From Thermoproteota archaeon (GTDB taxonomy: Archaea > Thermoproteota > Thermoprotei_A > Sulfolobales > Ignisphaeraceae), in assembly GCA_030550585.1 (NCBI GenBank), contig JAUQPB010000002.1, positions 268,001 through 332,000 of the forward strand: a stretch of DNA of 64,000 nucleotides. Reading direction: 5' to 3'. Below are positions 44,011 through 53,512 of the stretch, one piece after another. A program made the position numbers and the translations under genes. Numbering within the stretch: position 1 is the first letter of the stretch; every line of letters begins with the position of its first letter. Below the pieces are notes generated by a model. That model did not search any database. It was not told where the DNA came from and saw only the letters and a list, made by a program, of their open reading frames with translations.

Positions 44011-44814
44011 TTATTTAAACCATGAGGTGTACAGCTTTGGTATAGAGTCTAGCAGATTACGTGTGTATTCATGCTTGGGGTTGTTCACAATTTCGTCGGG
44101 TGTTCCCTCCTCAATTATTTTACCTCTGTACATAACCATTATCCTGTCAGATATGTAGTATGCCAATCCCATGTCGTGGGTTATGAACATTATTGTTGTT
44201 CCAATTTCTTCTCTCAGCTTTGAAAACAGTCTTAGTATTCCAAGCCTCAGTGTAGCGTCTATCATGCTTGTTGGCTCATCTGCTATAACAAGCATTGGCC
44301 TTATCAAGAATATTCTTGCTATCATAACCCTCTGTCTCATACCCCCAGACAACTCAAATGGCCTTCTATTCAAAACTTCATCCGGTATTAGACCAACCAT
44401 TTGAAGTGCTTCTCTTACAAGCCTCTCTTTGGTGTCTCGATCTAGCTTCTCATTAAACAAATTGAATGCTCTATACATAAAGTCTCTGATCCTATGTGTT
44501 GGATTAAATGATGAGAAAGGATCTTGGAAAACCCCATTGACGTTCCTCCAGTACCATCTCAAATCAGAGCCTCCCCTCAGATCTCTCCAAATATCCCTAC
44601 CCATAAACTTTATGACCCCACTTGTAGGCTTGATTAACCTTAGAATCATTCTAGCCGTTGTTGTTTTTCCAGACCCTGATTCGCCTACCAGAGAGATTAT
44701 CTCTCCTTTTTTCACGCTAAAAGATACTTTGTCAACAGCTACTATCTGTCTTTTCCTTATATATCCAATCTCATATATTTTTGCCAGGTTTTTTACTTCT
44801 AGAATTGTGCTCAT
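44011..44814 (-). CDS. Oligopeptide-type ABC transporter ATP-binding protein (OppF/DppF-like)
   Basis: An ABC ATPase of 267 residues: Walker A GESGSGKTT, Q-loop at NGVFQDPFSSFNPTHRI, signature LSGGMRQRVMIA, Walker B LVIADEPTSMID and H-loop MFITHDMGLAYYI. The D-loop residue pattern TSMID departs from the common TSALD. It pairs with the neighbouring OppD-like ATPase to power import. The ATG at 44814 follows GAGGTGAG at about 5 nt. It lies 11 bp after the oppD-like gene. Confidence 0.93.
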   Translation of the reverse strand: MSTILEVKNLAKIYEIGYIRKRQIVAVDKVSFSVKKGEIISLVGESGSGKTTTARMILRLIKPTSGVIKFMGRDIWRDLRGGSDLRWYWRNVNGVFQDPFSSFNPTHRIRDFMYRAFNLFNEKLDRDTKERLVREALQMVGLIPDEVLNRRPFELSGGMRQRVMIARIFLIRPMLVIADEPTSMIDATLRLGILRLFSKLREEIGTTIMFITHDMGLAYYISDRIMVMYRGKIIEEGTPDEIVNNPKHEYTRNLLDSIPKLYTSWFK

Positions 44815-44825
44815 GTGGTCTCACC

Positions 44826-45806
44826 TCACTTTTTTGCATAGAGCCAGCATGCAACAAAACGCCCCTTCTCAACCTCTATCATAGGCGGCTCCTCCCTTCT
44901 ACAAACATCCATTGCATATGGGCATCTAGGGTGGAACCTACAGCCAGGTGGAGGATTGATAAGACTTGGTGGTTCGCCTGCAATTCCACCTGTCTGTTCA
45001 ACTCTTTTTCTAACCTCTGGCTCTGGAGTTAGAATTGAGAACATTAGGGCCTTGGAATATGGGTGGAATGGGTTGTGTATAAGATCTTCTGTTGGCCCAT
45101 CCTCAACTATTTTACCAGCATACATAACAACTATTCTTGTAGCTATTTGCCTTACAGTTGCAATATCATGTGTTATAAACATGATGCTCTTTGTCAAACC
45201 CATTTTGAAGACATTGTATAGTGTTGTTAGAACCATTTTCTGTGTTGACACATCTAGTGCTGATGTTGGCTCATCTGCTATTAGAAGAGATGGGTTTAGA
45301 AGTGTTGCTAGGGCGATCAACACCCTCTGTCTCATACCGCCTGATAGCTCGAAGGGATACATGTCTAAAGCTATTGGAGGAAGACCTATTTCCTCAAATC
45401 TTTTTCTAGCCATGTCCACTATTTTCTCTCTTGGCAAGCCAGTCTTCTCCTTTACAACATCTGCAATATAGTCTTTCACTCTTGTAACCGGTATAATCGC
45501 GTTCATTGCCGACTGTGGTATGAGAGATATTTTTGTTCCTGCAATCCTCTTTCTAGCCTCTGATATGGGAATACTGGTTACATCCTCCCCATCAATAATT
45601 ATCTTCCCTCCGACAAGCTTTAGCGGAGGGATAAAGTCTAGTGCAAGAACTCTTGAAAGTGTTGATTTGCCACAACCACTTTCTCCAACAACACCAACGA
45701 TCTCCCTTTCACCAATTTTGAGATTAACTCCGTCAACAGCTTTGACAGAGCCTCTCCTAAGCATATAGTATGCTCTCAGATCAATTGTTTCAACTACGTA
45801 TCCCAT
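44826..45806 (-). CDS. Oligopeptide-type ABC transporter ATP-binding protein (OppD/DppD-like)
   Basis: An ABC ATPase with Walker A GESGCGKST, signature LSGGMRQRVLIA, Walker B LLIADEPTSALD, H-loop MFITHDIATVRQI, and the C-terminal oligopeptide-transporter motif GCRFHPRCPYAMDVCRREEPP, whose cysteines can hold a cluster or metal. Longer frames start at 45851 inside the permease gene, but ATG 45806 follows GAGGTGAG and leaves a 10-bp gap after the permease stop, so I prefer it. Confidence 0.93.
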   Translation of the reverse strand: MGYVVETIDLRAYYMLRRGSVKAVDGVNLKIGEREIVGVVGESGCGKSTLSRVLALDFIPPLKLVGGKIIIDGEDVTSIPISEARKRIAGTKISLIPQSAMNAIIPVTRVKDYIADVVKEKTGLPREKIVDMARKRFEEIGLPPIALDMYPFELSGGMRQRVLIALATLLNPSLLIADEPTSALDVSTQKMVLTTLYNVFKMGLTKSIMFITHDIATVRQIATRIVVMYAGKIVEDGPTEDLIHNPFHPYSKALMFSILTPEPEVRKRVEQTGGIAGEPPSLINPPPGCRFHPRCPYAMDVCRREEPPMIEVEKGRFVACWLYAKK

Positions 45807-45816
45807 TGTTCTCACC

Positions 45817-46659
45817 TCATGCTGTTCCAAGTTTTGGTGAGAAGTACTCATCTAGTGATATTGCAACTAGATATAGTGAAAGGTATATTAATATCATGAC
45901 TAGTGTAGGTGGAACAACTGTCCACCAAATACCTTGTGTAATGTTCGCATATAATTGTGCTATGTAGAGTATGAGCCCAAGTGTAATGTCCTTTGTCATG
46001 CCAACACCGACAATGGTCAAACCAACTTCAGCTGTTATAGCTGATGTGAATAGCATTGCAAACGATGCTAATATATATGGCGATATTATTGGTACAATAT
46101 CCCTCAATATTATGCTGACTCTAGATGCACCAGACAGTATAGCCATCTTAATGAACTCTGACTGCAGTATGCTCATAGTTCTTGATCTGAACCCCCTTGC
46201 CCACCCACCCCAGGAAGTTATGCCGATGACAAATCCCACGAGCCATATATTTCTAGCTCCTGGACTTAGATAGGCTGCTAAGACCATCATAAGGAGTAGA
46301 GATGGTATAATAATGAAAACTTCTGAGATCACCATAATCACCTTATCGACTAAACCACCAAATACAGCAGCTATGGTTCCTAGAAACAGTGATAGACCTA
46401 GCGCAATCCCAGCTGCGACAGCACCAACAAGTAGGGAGCCTCTTATGCCATATAGGAGTTGTGCTAGAACATCCCTGCCCAGGGCGTCTATCCCAAGGGG
46501 ATGGCTAGGCGATGGCGGAGTGTACCTAGGCCCAACAATATCTGTTGGAGAGACTCTGTATATTAGAGGGCCCACCAAACCAAGGGCTACAATAGTCAAG
46601 AATATTGCCAGTCCTGCAACAAACTTTGGTATTCTGAACAAGTCTGTTAGTATGCTCAT
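45817..46659 (-). CDS. ABC transporter permease (OppC/DppC-like)
   Basis: A 280-residue BPD_transp permease with six hydrophobic segments. Family marks are the N-terminal HPLGIDALGRDVLAQLLYGIRGSLLVG, LLMMVLAAYL and the cytoplasmic EAA-type coupling segment GWARGFRSRTMSILQSEFIKMAILSGASRVSIILRDIVP. It forms the channel with the OppB-like permease. The ATG follows AGGTGAG; it begins 2 bp after the oppB-like stop. Confidence 0.93.
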   Translation of the reverse strand: MSILTDLFRIPKFVAGLAIFLTIVALGLVGPLIYRVSPTDIVGPRYTPPSPSHPLGIDALGRDVLAQLLYGIRGSLLVGAVAAGIALGLSLFLGTIAAVFGGLVDKVIMVISEVFIIIPSLLLMMVLAAYLSPGARNIWLVGFVIGITSWGGWARGFRSRTMSILQSEFIKMAILSGASRVSIILRDIVPIISPYILASFAMLFTSAITAEVGLTIVGVGMTKDITLGLILYIAQLYANITQGIWWTVVPPTLVMILIYLSLYLVAISLDEYFSPKLGTA

Positions 46660-46661
46660 CC

Positions 46662-47687
46662 CTACTCACCTGCATATGCATATCTAACCCTAGGGTCTAC
46701 TACAGCAAATATTATCTCTGATATGAAGTTGGCTAAGAGAATAGTCCCAATTAATATAACGAAGTATCCTTGGATAAGCATATAGTCCTGTGCTTGTATC
46801 GCTGACCAGAGGGCAGTGCCTATACCTGGATAGGCAAATATAATCTCAGTTATTATAGAGCCTGCAACACTCCATCCAAGTACTATGGCAAGACCAACAA
46901 TCTGTGGCAAAGCAGATAGCCTGAATAGGTAGCTCTGCGTTTTTCTCGGGGAAATTCCTATTACCCTGGCATAGTCCATGTAATCCATTGAAAGCTCTTG
47001 TATAGCTATATTCCTCATACTGAGCCCCCAGCCGCCAAGCGATGTTAGGAATATTGAAAGGAATGGAAGTATGTAGTGGTGGAGGTAGTCAACTATGAAA
47101 CTCCATGAGAGCGATGGTATCGCAGTTGGTGAATAAGCTCCACTTGCTGGAAACCATTTTGTGGCAACTGCTAGCAGGACAAGGTACATACCGAAAACAT
47201 ATGCTGGTGTACCCTGCAAAGCTGCAAGCAGGGGTAGCAACACCTTGTCAACAGCCTTTCCCCTATTCATAGCGGCTATAACGCCAACGTAATTGCCTAC
47301 AATCCATGAAGCTATTATTGCTGGGACAAGCAGTGCAAGTGTCCATGGTAGATACATTGCCACAATCTCATTGACAGTTCGTGGGAAGTATGTTATCGAT
47401 TTTCCAAGATCTCCGTGAAGCAGGTTGATAAGGAAGTCGAAGTACTGTTCATATAATGGTCTATCCAGCTTGAAGTAGTCCATAAGCATCTTCTCCACAG
47501 ATTTGATCATCTCCGGATTTGATGCAGATTGTTGCAGTATCTGATATACCTTTACAGCGAGAGGGTTTCCAGGTATTATCCTAGGTAACAGGAACATTAT
47601 TGTTGATGCAACGAAAAAGGATAGCACCATGATACCCAGTCTCTTCAGTATAAATACTATAAAAGGATTTATTTTTGGCAAGATCAC
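46662..47687 (-). CDS. ABC transporter permease (OppB/DppB-like)
   Basis: A 341-residue permease, first gene of the operon. The N-terminal helix FILKRLGIMVLSFFVASTIMFLLPRIIPGNP is typical of OppB/DppB. It is followed by a periplasmic-type loop (EKMLMDYFKLDRPLYEQYFDFLINLLHGDLGKSI) and the coupling segment RNIAIQELSMDYMDYARVIGISPRKTQSYLF. The GTG at 47687 is preceded by AAGGT a few nt upstream and by a TATA box about 55 nt upstream. Confidence 0.92.
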   Translation of the reverse strand: MILPKINPFIVFILKRLGIMVLSFFVASTIMFLLPRIIPGNPLAVKVYQILQQSASNPEMIKSVEKMLMDYFKLDRPLYEQYFDFLINLLHGDLGKSITYFPRTVNEIVAMYLPWTLALLVPAIIASWIVGNYVGVIAAMNRGKAVDKVLLPLLAALQGTPAYVFGMYLVLLAVATKWFPASGAYSPTAIPSLSWSFIVDYLHHYILPFLSIFLTSLGGWGLSMRNIAIQELSMDYMDYARVIGISPRKTQSYLFRLSALPQIVGLAIVLGWSVAGSIITEIIFAYPGIGTALWSAIQAQDYMLIQGYFVILIGTILLANFISEIIFAVVDPRVRYAYAGE

Positions 47688-47740
47688 ACCTTATATTGTT
47701 TTTACACACATTATGGACTAGTATTATGGTGTAGTGTAAG

Positions 47741-47748
47741 CTTTTTAA
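47741..47748 (-). promoter_or_regulatory. Candidate promoter of the ABC transporter operon
   Basis: The minus strand reads GGCTTAAAAAGCTTACAC; its TATA core predicts initiation near 47716-47720, leaving a ~30-nt leader with AAGGTG before the GTG at 47687. The divergent hypF gene has TATA-like elements at 47849-47858 and 47881-47890. Confidence 0.4.
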
Positions 47749-47917
47749 GCCTTTATTAGAGTATAGTAGTCTATTGGAAGTGTATTTTAGTCTGATTCAC
47801 AAACTCAGAAAGTAGATGGGGATTTCATAACCTTATTAGCTGTAGTTGAACTATAAAACATGAATGGCATGGGGCTAAGCAAAATTTAATGACGGTTTCG
47901 CATAGGGATTGTTAGGC

Positions 47918-50245
47918 ATGGTTGTTAAGGCTCTTCGCATTAGAATTGTTGGTGTTGTTCAAGGTGTTGGCTTCAGACCTTTTGTTTATAGGCTTGCTAC
48001 TAGGCTTGGCTTGAGGGGCTATGTTGTTAATCTGGGTGGTAGTGAGGTCGAGGTTTTTGTTGAAGGTGATGAAAGTGTTTTGAGGGTTTTTCTTGATAGG
48101 CTCTACTCTGAGAAGCCTCCTAATGCTAGGATTGAGAAGGTTTTTGTTGATTGGGCTGAGCCAGCGGGCTTCAAAGAGTTTTTGATTAGGGAGAGTGGGT
48201 CTGTGCAGGTTCTGAGGAGTATTATACCCCCCGACATCGGTATTTGCAGTGATTGTGTCAAGGAGATTCTGGACCCTAGCACAAGGTTCTATAGATACTA
48301 TTGGAATAGCTGTGTTAACTGTGGCCCAAGGTTCTCTATGATGTTTAGAACCCCGTATGACAGGGAAAACACTTCTATGGCTGTCTTCAAACTTTGTTCT
48401 GCTTGTGAAGCTGATTATAGGGATCCCAACAATGTTAGGAGATTCCATGCACAAGGTATTAGCTGCCCTGTTTGCGGTCCAAAGACATTTGTTTTTGATT
48501 CTAGTGGTAGGAAAATAGATGTCGAAGATGTTGTCAAGTTTGTTGCTGAGAAGATTTTGGAGGGGGCTATAGTTGCTATCAAGGGTGTTGGAGGCTACCA
48601 CATAGCCTGTCTAGCATCTGATGACAGTGTTGTTTTGGAGCTTAGAAAGAGGAAGAGGAGACCCACACAGCCATTTGCTGTTATGGCAAGGGACTACAGC
48701 GTTGTCGAGGAGATTGCAGTGCCTTTCAATGGGGCTAGAGAGCTTTTGGAATCTCCACAGAGACCAATAGTTATATTGCCTAAGAGGAGAGGCTCCAAAC
48801 TATCTGAGTATGTTGCACCTGGCTTGTCAACAGTTGGTGTTATGCTTCCATACACAGGATTCCAGGCGCTCCTCCTGAGGGAGATCCCAGAGGGCTTCTT
48901 AATAATGACTAGTGGTAATGTTCATGGAGAGTCCATGTGTACAAACATCAGATGTGTTTTTGAGAAACTTGGGAAGGTTGTTGACTATGTTGTTGAGCAT
49001 GAGAGGGAGATTGTTCACAGAGTTGACGATAGCGTCATAAGATTTGCTGATGGGGAGCCAGTTTTCCTTAGAAGGGCTAGGGGCTATGCGCCAGAGTGGA
49101 TAGAGGTTCCATTTGACTTGGTCGAGTCTATCGCTGTTGGAGCAGAGCTTCAAACAGCTGGTGCAGTGGCGTTTGAGAACAAGGTTGTTTTGACGCAGTT
49201 TATAGGGGATGTCGATGAGCCTGCTCAGCTAGATGATCTTAGGAGAGAGCTTATGTGGTTTGCAAAAATCTATGGGCTGAAGCCATCAATTGTTGTTGCT
49301 GATATGCATCCTCTGTACCATAATAAGAGGCTTGCCATAGAGCTTGCAAAAGATTTTGAAGCTGAGTACACAGAGGTTCAGCACCACCACGCACATATAG
49401 CAGCTGCTATGGCAGAGCACGGCATTGAAGATGGAAAAGTTGTTGGGATAGCAATTGATGGAACAGGCTATGGCGTCGACGGTGGTATATGGGGTGGGGA
49501 AGTGATGATAGCAAACTACACAGACTTTGTCAGAACAGGCAGTCTACAGCCATTTGTCTTGCCGGGTGGGGACACAGCAGCTCTCTACCCAGTAAAGTCA
49601 TTGATATCACTTCTGGCATTGGCTGGCTATAGCGAAGAGGAGGCTCTGAAGATTTTAGAGAAGAGAGACTTGATAAACTCGTTACCATACGGAAAAAAAG
49701 AGGCTGAGATAACGTATATACTTGCAAGAAGTGGTCGAGGACCCATTGTGACAAGCATGGGTAGAACACTAGACGCATTCTCAGCACTTCTAAGAGCGTG
49801 CACCATTAGAACATATGAGGGTGAGCCACCGATGAAGCTAGAGGCTATGGCTGACAACGGTGCATATCTAGACTATGAGCCAAGGATAAAAATGTTTGAT
49901 GGCAGGCTAGTAGTAGATGTTGTCGACCTTCTCAACTGGGTTTTGAGCAACGAGAATAAGAGGGAGAGCGACTTGGCAGCAACAATCCTAAGGTCTCTTG
50001 GAATAGCACTGGGGATGATAGCGCTGAGGAGTTTGAAGGGGCTGAGAAACACTATAAACACAGTTTTTTTGAGCGGCGGCTCAGCTGTAAACACACATAT
50101 TGTGAGGGGTGTTAAAGAGGCTTTGATGAGTGAGGGGATAAGCGTCAAGCTACCTAGGAAAGCTCCCCCAGGCGATGGGGGGATCGCGCTTGGCCAAATA
50201 GTTATAGCCTCTAAGAGGGTTTTGAATGGCGGAGGAAAGCACTAG
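47918..50245 (+). CDS. hypF: Carbamoyltransferase HypF
   Basis: HypF makes thiocarboxamide on HypE for the CN ligands of [NiFe]-hydrogenase. All domains are present in order: acylphosphatase (VQGVGFRPFVYRLA, about 10-90), two zinc fingers (CSDCVKEIL ... CVNCGPRFS; CSACEADY ... CPVCGP, about 105-190), a YrdC-like domain (KGVGGYHIACLAS, about 200-380) and a Kae1-like carbamoyltransferase domain (HHHAHIAAAMAEHG, IAIDGTGYGVDGGIWGGE, FLSGGSAVN). Length is normal (775). The longer frame from TTG 47909 is possible; ATG 47918 gives the canonical N-terminus. It overlaps hypD by 20 bp. Confidence 0.95.
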   Translation: MVVKALRIRIVGVVQGVGFRPFVYRLATRLGLRGYVVNLGGSEVEVFVEGDESVLRVFLDRLYSEKPPNARIEKVFVDWAEPAGFKEFLIRESGSVQVLRSIIPPDIGICSDCVKEILDPSTRFYRYYWNSCVNCGPRFSMMFRTPYDRENTSMAVFKLCSACEADYRDPNNVRRFHAQGISCPVCGPKTFVFDSSGRKIDVEDVVKFVAEKILEGAIVAIKGVGGYHIACLASDDSVVLELRKRKRRPTQPFAVMARDYSVVEEIAVPFNGARELLESPQRPIVILPKRRGSKLSEYVAPGLSTVGVMLPYTGFQALLLREIPEGFLIMTSGNVHGESMCTNIRCVFEKLGKVVDYVVEHEREIVHRVDDSVIRFADGEPVFLRRARGYAPEWIEVPFDLVESIAVGAELQTAGAVAFENKVVLTQFIGDVDEPAQLDDLRRELMWFAKIYGLKPSIVVADMHPLYHNKRLAIELAKDFEAEYTEVQHHHAHIAAAMAEHGIEDGKVVGIAIDGTGYGVDGGIWGGEVMIANYTDFVRTGSLQPFVLPGGDTAALYPVKSLISLLALAGYSEEEALKILEKRDLINSLPYGKKEAEITYILARSGRGPIVTSMGRTLDAFSALLRACTIRTYEGEPPMKLEAMADNGAYLDYEPRIKMFDGRLVVDVVDLLNWVLSNENKRESDLAATILRSLGIALGMIALRSLKGLRNTINTVFLSGGSAVNTHIVRGVKEALMSEGISVKLPRKAPPGDGGIALGQIVIASKRVLNGGGKH

Positions 50246-51452
50246 ATACTTCCTGGGTATAGCCGATAAGATTGAGAAGGCATTTAGAGAGAATAGAGAG
50301 CTTGTAAAAGCCATACTCAAAAAGATTGGCGAGTACTCCAAGAGCTTAGAGAGTCTCTATGGAAAGGACTTCAAGTTTAAGATAATGAACTTTTGTGGAA
50401 CACATGAATGGACTGTTACACACTTTGGGATTAGAAGCCTTGTGCCCAAGAACATAGAGCTTGTTGCCGGCCCCGGATGCCCAGTATGCGTAACACCGTC
50501 GCACTTCATAGAAGAGGCTATTAAACTTGCATTAGATGGCATAACTGTTTACACATATGGAGACACCTACAGGCTTAGAACATTGAATAGTGTTAGAGGG
50601 TATAGATCTCTGAGCGAGGTCAGGGGAGAGGGCAGCGTAAAGCTTGTTACAAGTCTTGTTGATGCCATTAAAGATGCTAGGAACAGTAACAGGGAGTCGG
50701 TGTTTATAGGGATAGGCTTTGAAACTGTTGCACCTGGGTATGCATCAGCAGTCTTAAAGGGATTGGTGCCAGAAAACCTCAAGATAATGAGTCTTGTCAA
50801 GCTGACGCCGCCAGCAATGTTCTACTCCCTAGAGATACTAAGGGAAAAGCCAACAGAGCCGCCTGTAATGGGCGTTATTGCACCTGGGCATGTATCGACA
50901 GTTACAGGGGCTAAGGCTTGGTCTGTTGTATCTGAGAACTATGGTATACCAGTTGTTGTATCAGGTTTTGAGCCTATCGATGTTCTGTTATCGATTTTAG
51001 AGATACTGAAGCAGCTTGTGAAGGGGGAGGCAAAGACTGTTATAGAATACAAAAGAGCTGTTACATGGCATGGGGATCTAAGGGCCCAGAGGATAGTAGC
51101 TAAAGCCTTCAGGGTTGTTGACGATGCTTGGAGAGGGATAGGGTTCCTGCCAAAGAGTGGGCTTAGATTGAGGGACGAGTATAGAAAATACGATGCGTTT
51201 GAGGGGCTTGGAGTAAAAGAGATTAAGCCAGGTGAATGGGGATACGACCTACCACCTGGATGTAGATGCGCGGAGGTGACACTTGGGAAGGCAAAGCCAA
51301 CGGACTGCCCACTATTCATGAAGGTGTGTACACCGGACAAGCCCTATGGACCATGCATGGTCTCTTTAGAAGGGGCGTGCGCTATATGGGCCAGGTTTGG
51401 AAGTGGGGGTTTGGCGGACGAGATAGCAAAAGAGCTTTCCTTAACAATCTAA
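50226..51452 (+). CDS. hypD: Hydrogenase maturation protein HypD
   Basis: HypD is the Fe-S scaffold that receives cyanide for the Fe(CN)2CO centre of [NiFe]-hydrogenase. Signature motifs: FKIMNFCGTHEWTVTHFGIRSL, ELVAGPGCPVCVTP (conserved redox cysteines) and a C-terminal 4Fe-4S region with CRCAEVTLG, PTDCPLFMKVC and GPCMVSLEGACAIWARFG. The N-terminal 50 residues are longer than in bacterial HypD. The gene overlaps hypF by 20 bp. Confidence 0.96.
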   Translation: MAEESTRYFLGIADKIEKAFRENRELVKAILKKIGEYSKSLESLYGKDFKFKIMNFCGTHEWTVTHFGIRSLVPKNIELVAGPGCPVCVTPSHFIEEAIKLALDGITVYTYGDTYRLRTLNSVRGYRSLSEVRGEGSVKLVTSLVDAIKDARNSNRESVFIGIGFETVAPGYASAVLKGLVPENLKIMSLVKLTPPAMFYSLEILREKPTEPPVMGVIAPGHVSTVTGAKAWSVVSENYGIPVVVSGFEPIDVLLSILEILKQLVKGEAKTVIEYKRAVTWHGDLRAQRIVAKAFRVVDDAWRGIGFLPKSGLRLRDEYRKYDAFEGLGVKEIKPGEWGYDLPPGCRCAEVTLGKAKPTDCPLFMKVCTPDKPYGPCMVSLEGACAIWARFGSGGLADEIAKELSLTI

Positions 51453-51566
51453 GCTTGGGCTAATGTCTGTTTCTATATCCGATGTTTTTGCAAGGAATCA
51501 CGTTAGTAAAATTTATTTACTTTGATCGCATCATAGATTGGATAAACAGTGTGTGGTTTGGCAAAA

Positions 51567-51872
51567 ATGTGTTGGGGTTCTCCAGCCGTCGTTGTCGATG
51601 TTGATTTGAGTAGTATGATTGCCAAGGTTGACTACGGTGATGGTATTGTCAGAGATGCTTTGATTGGTATAGCCGGTGAGAGGGTTTCTAGAGGAGATAT
51701 CGTAGTTGTTCACGCAGGTGTCATCATATCAAGGCTTTCTGACGAGGGTGTTTTAGAGCATATAAAGTTTCTTGATGAGGTTCTAGGCGAAGACGCTAAA
51801 GAGGCTGTGAAGGCTTATGAGACTTTGCTCGAACTTGCAAAGTCTCTGAGAGGCGGATCTGAAAATGGATAG
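51567..51872 (+). CDS. hypC: Hydrogenase maturation chaperone HypC
   Basis: HypC binds HypD and the hydrogenase large subunit. The family requires an N-terminal Met-Cys; the ATG at 51567 gives MCWGSPAVVVDVD, matching this, whereas the GTG at 51549 would give an unusual six-residue extension (MCGLAK). The rest is a small beta barrel (AKVDYGDGIVRDALIG, GDIVVVHAGVIISRL) plus a helical C-terminal tail of about 45 residues. It overlaps hypE by 8 bp. The gap after hypD is about 110 bp and may carry a secondary promoter. Confidence 0.93.
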   Translation: MCWGSPAVVVDVDLSSMIAKVDYGDGIVRDALIGIAGERVSRGDIVVVHAGVIISRLSDEGVLEHIKFLDEVLGEDAKEAVKAYETLLELAKSLRGGSENG

Positions 51873-52911
51873 GGTTACACTTGCGCATGGATCTGGCGGT
51901 GTAGAAACATTTGAGATTCTTGAGAGGCTTATATTCAGGCGTGTTGAGGATAAGCTGAAGAGGGTTGGAAACGGATTTGGAATCGATGTCTTGGACGATG
52001 GTGCTGTAATACCGCTTCCAAGTGGAGATCACATAGTGGTTTCAATAGATGCATACACAGTTAACCCACCTTTCTTCCCAGGCGGCAACATAGGGACGCT
52101 AGCAGCTGCTGGCTCTATAAACGATGTGCTGATGATGGGTGGAAGGCCCATAGCTATTCTAGACTCTATTATTGTTGAAGAAGGCTTTCCCATAGAAGAT
52201 CTCGAGAGAATTATGCAGTCGTTTCTAGATATTCTGAAAAGCGAGAACATTGCCTTGATTGGTGGAGACTTCAAGGTGATGCCAAAAGGTGGTGTAGATA
52301 AAATAGTTATAACAACTACTGCCATAGGCATTGCTAGGAAGCCTATTGTTGACAGTCCCAAGCCGGGGGACAAGATAATTGTTAGTGATTTTGTTGGCGA
52401 TCACGGAGCTGTTATAATGCTTCTTCAAATGGGTTTAGAGAAGAACGTTGAAGAATTCGGAAAAGGGCTTCTGAAAAGCGATGCAAAGCCTCTTACAAAA
52501 CTCATGCTACCACTCATAGAGAGATTCTCTAACTACATAAACGCTGCCAGAGATCCCACGAGAGGTGGCTTAGCTGGTACACTAAATGAGTGGGCTTCTA
52601 GAACCGGGGGTGTGATAGTCGTCGAAGAGCCTTCTATACCGATAAGAGATTCGGTTAAGAGATACTGTGAAATGCTTGGTGTAGACCCCCTGTACCTAGC
52701 ATCAGAAGGTGTGGCGGTGCTTTCAGTCGATCCCACTGTAGCTGAAGAGGTTGTCGAGTATATGAAGAGCCTCGGCTTTGAGAATGCTAGGATAATCGGA
52801 GAGGTTAAATCGAGTGAGAAATTCAAGGGCTATGTACTCATGAAAACAAGTGTTGGTGGCTACAGAATTTTGGAGCCTCCAAGAGGAGAGCTAGTGCCAA
52901 GAATATGCTGA
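51865..52911 (+). CDS. hypE: Carbamoyl dehydratase HypE
   Basis: HypE uses ATP to dehydrate the carbamoyl group on its C-terminal cysteine to thiocyanate. It has HGSGGVETFEILERLIFR, LDDGAVIPLPSGDHIVVSIDAYTVNPPFFPGGNIG, GGDFKVMPKGGVDKIVITTTAIG, AARDPTRGGLAGTLNEWA, and the essential ending LVPRIC. It completes hypF-D-C-E; hypA and hypB (nickel insertion) and hydrogenase structural genes are not in the window. Confidence 0.96.
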   Translation: MDRVTLAHGSGGVETFEILERLIFRRVEDKLKRVGNGFGIDVLDDGAVIPLPSGDHIVVSIDAYTVNPPFFPGGNIGTLAAAGSINDVLMMGGRPIAILDSIIVEEGFPIEDLERIMQSFLDILKSENIALIGGDFKVMPKGGVDKIVITTTAIGIARKPIVDSPKPGDKIIVSDFVGDHGAVIMLLQMGLEKNVEEFGKGLLKSDAKPLTKLMLPLIERFSNYINAARDPTRGGLAGTLNEWASRTGGVIVVEEPSIPIRDSVKRYCEMLGVDPLYLASEGVAVLSVDPTVAEEVVEYMKSLGFENARIIGEVKSSEKFKGYVLMKTSVGGYRILEPPRGELVPRIC

Positions 52912-52926
52912 TGAAGGGGCCAAGCT

Positions 52927-53511
52927 TTGAGGAGACTTAGAATAGGCTCCACAGTAGTCTCTAGAGATGGGTTTGCAGGTGTTAGGATAGCTACAGGCAG
53001 AGAGACTCTATGTATAGATGTTATAAATGTGGATGGCTGTAGCTATCTGCTGTATACACATCTGCACCCCAGACACTTTCCAGGAGTAGAGAAGATAGAT
53101 ATTGGGAAAACGGTCTCACCATCAGTAGGGCCACACAGAATTGGGCCAGGCAACACAATTACTCTTGGTGGATTCACAGTCAAAGCTGTTGATGCATATA
53201 ACATTGGTGAAGGTAAAGAAGTTGTGCATCCAAAAGGACTTGGAGTTGGATATATCGTGAAAACTAATGACATAACAGTTTATCATATGGGTGACACAGA
53301 CCTCATTCCAGAGATTCTAGATATTGATGCTAAGATAGATATACTGTTTATTCCAATTGGATGCAAAAATGTTTTATGCCCCGAGGAGGCTTTAGAGGTA
53401 GTCAAGAGCCTTAGACCATTTATCGCCATACCAATTCACTATGAGGATAAAAGCCTTTTGTACACCTTTAGAGACATTGTCCAGCCATATACACAGGTAG
53501 TTATTATGTAG
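52927..53511 (+). CDS. Metallo-beta-lactamase-fold protein with altered metal motif
   Basis: A 194-residue protein with an MBL fold. The family HxHxDH motif appears as THLHPRHF (Asp replaced by Arg), with later motifs ITVYHMGDTDLIPEIL (GDT metal Asp) and FIAIPIHYEDKSL (terminal His). The Arg replacement should affect the second metal site, so it may use one metal or be a degraded hydrolase. It starts at a TTG 15 bp after hypE and ends 1 bp before the acyl-CoA-synthetase-like gene, so it appears part of the hyp transcript. Substrate unknown. Confidence 0.78.
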   Translation: MRRLRIGSTVVSRDGFAGVRIATGRETLCIDVINVDGCSYLLYTHLHPRHFPGVEKIDIGKTVSPSVGPHRIGPGNTITLGGFTVKAVDAYNIGEGKEVVHPKGLGVGYIVKTNDITVYHMGDTDLIPEILDIDAKIDILFIPIGCKNVLCPEEALEVVKSLRPFIAIPIHYEDKSLLYTFRDIVQPYTQVVIM

Positions 53512-53512
53512 T

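Noticed and set aside
47912-48601. Antisense frame of 229 codons opposite hypF
   Set aside because: An Asn-rich shadow frame opposite well-conserved zinc-finger and acylphosphatase motifs.
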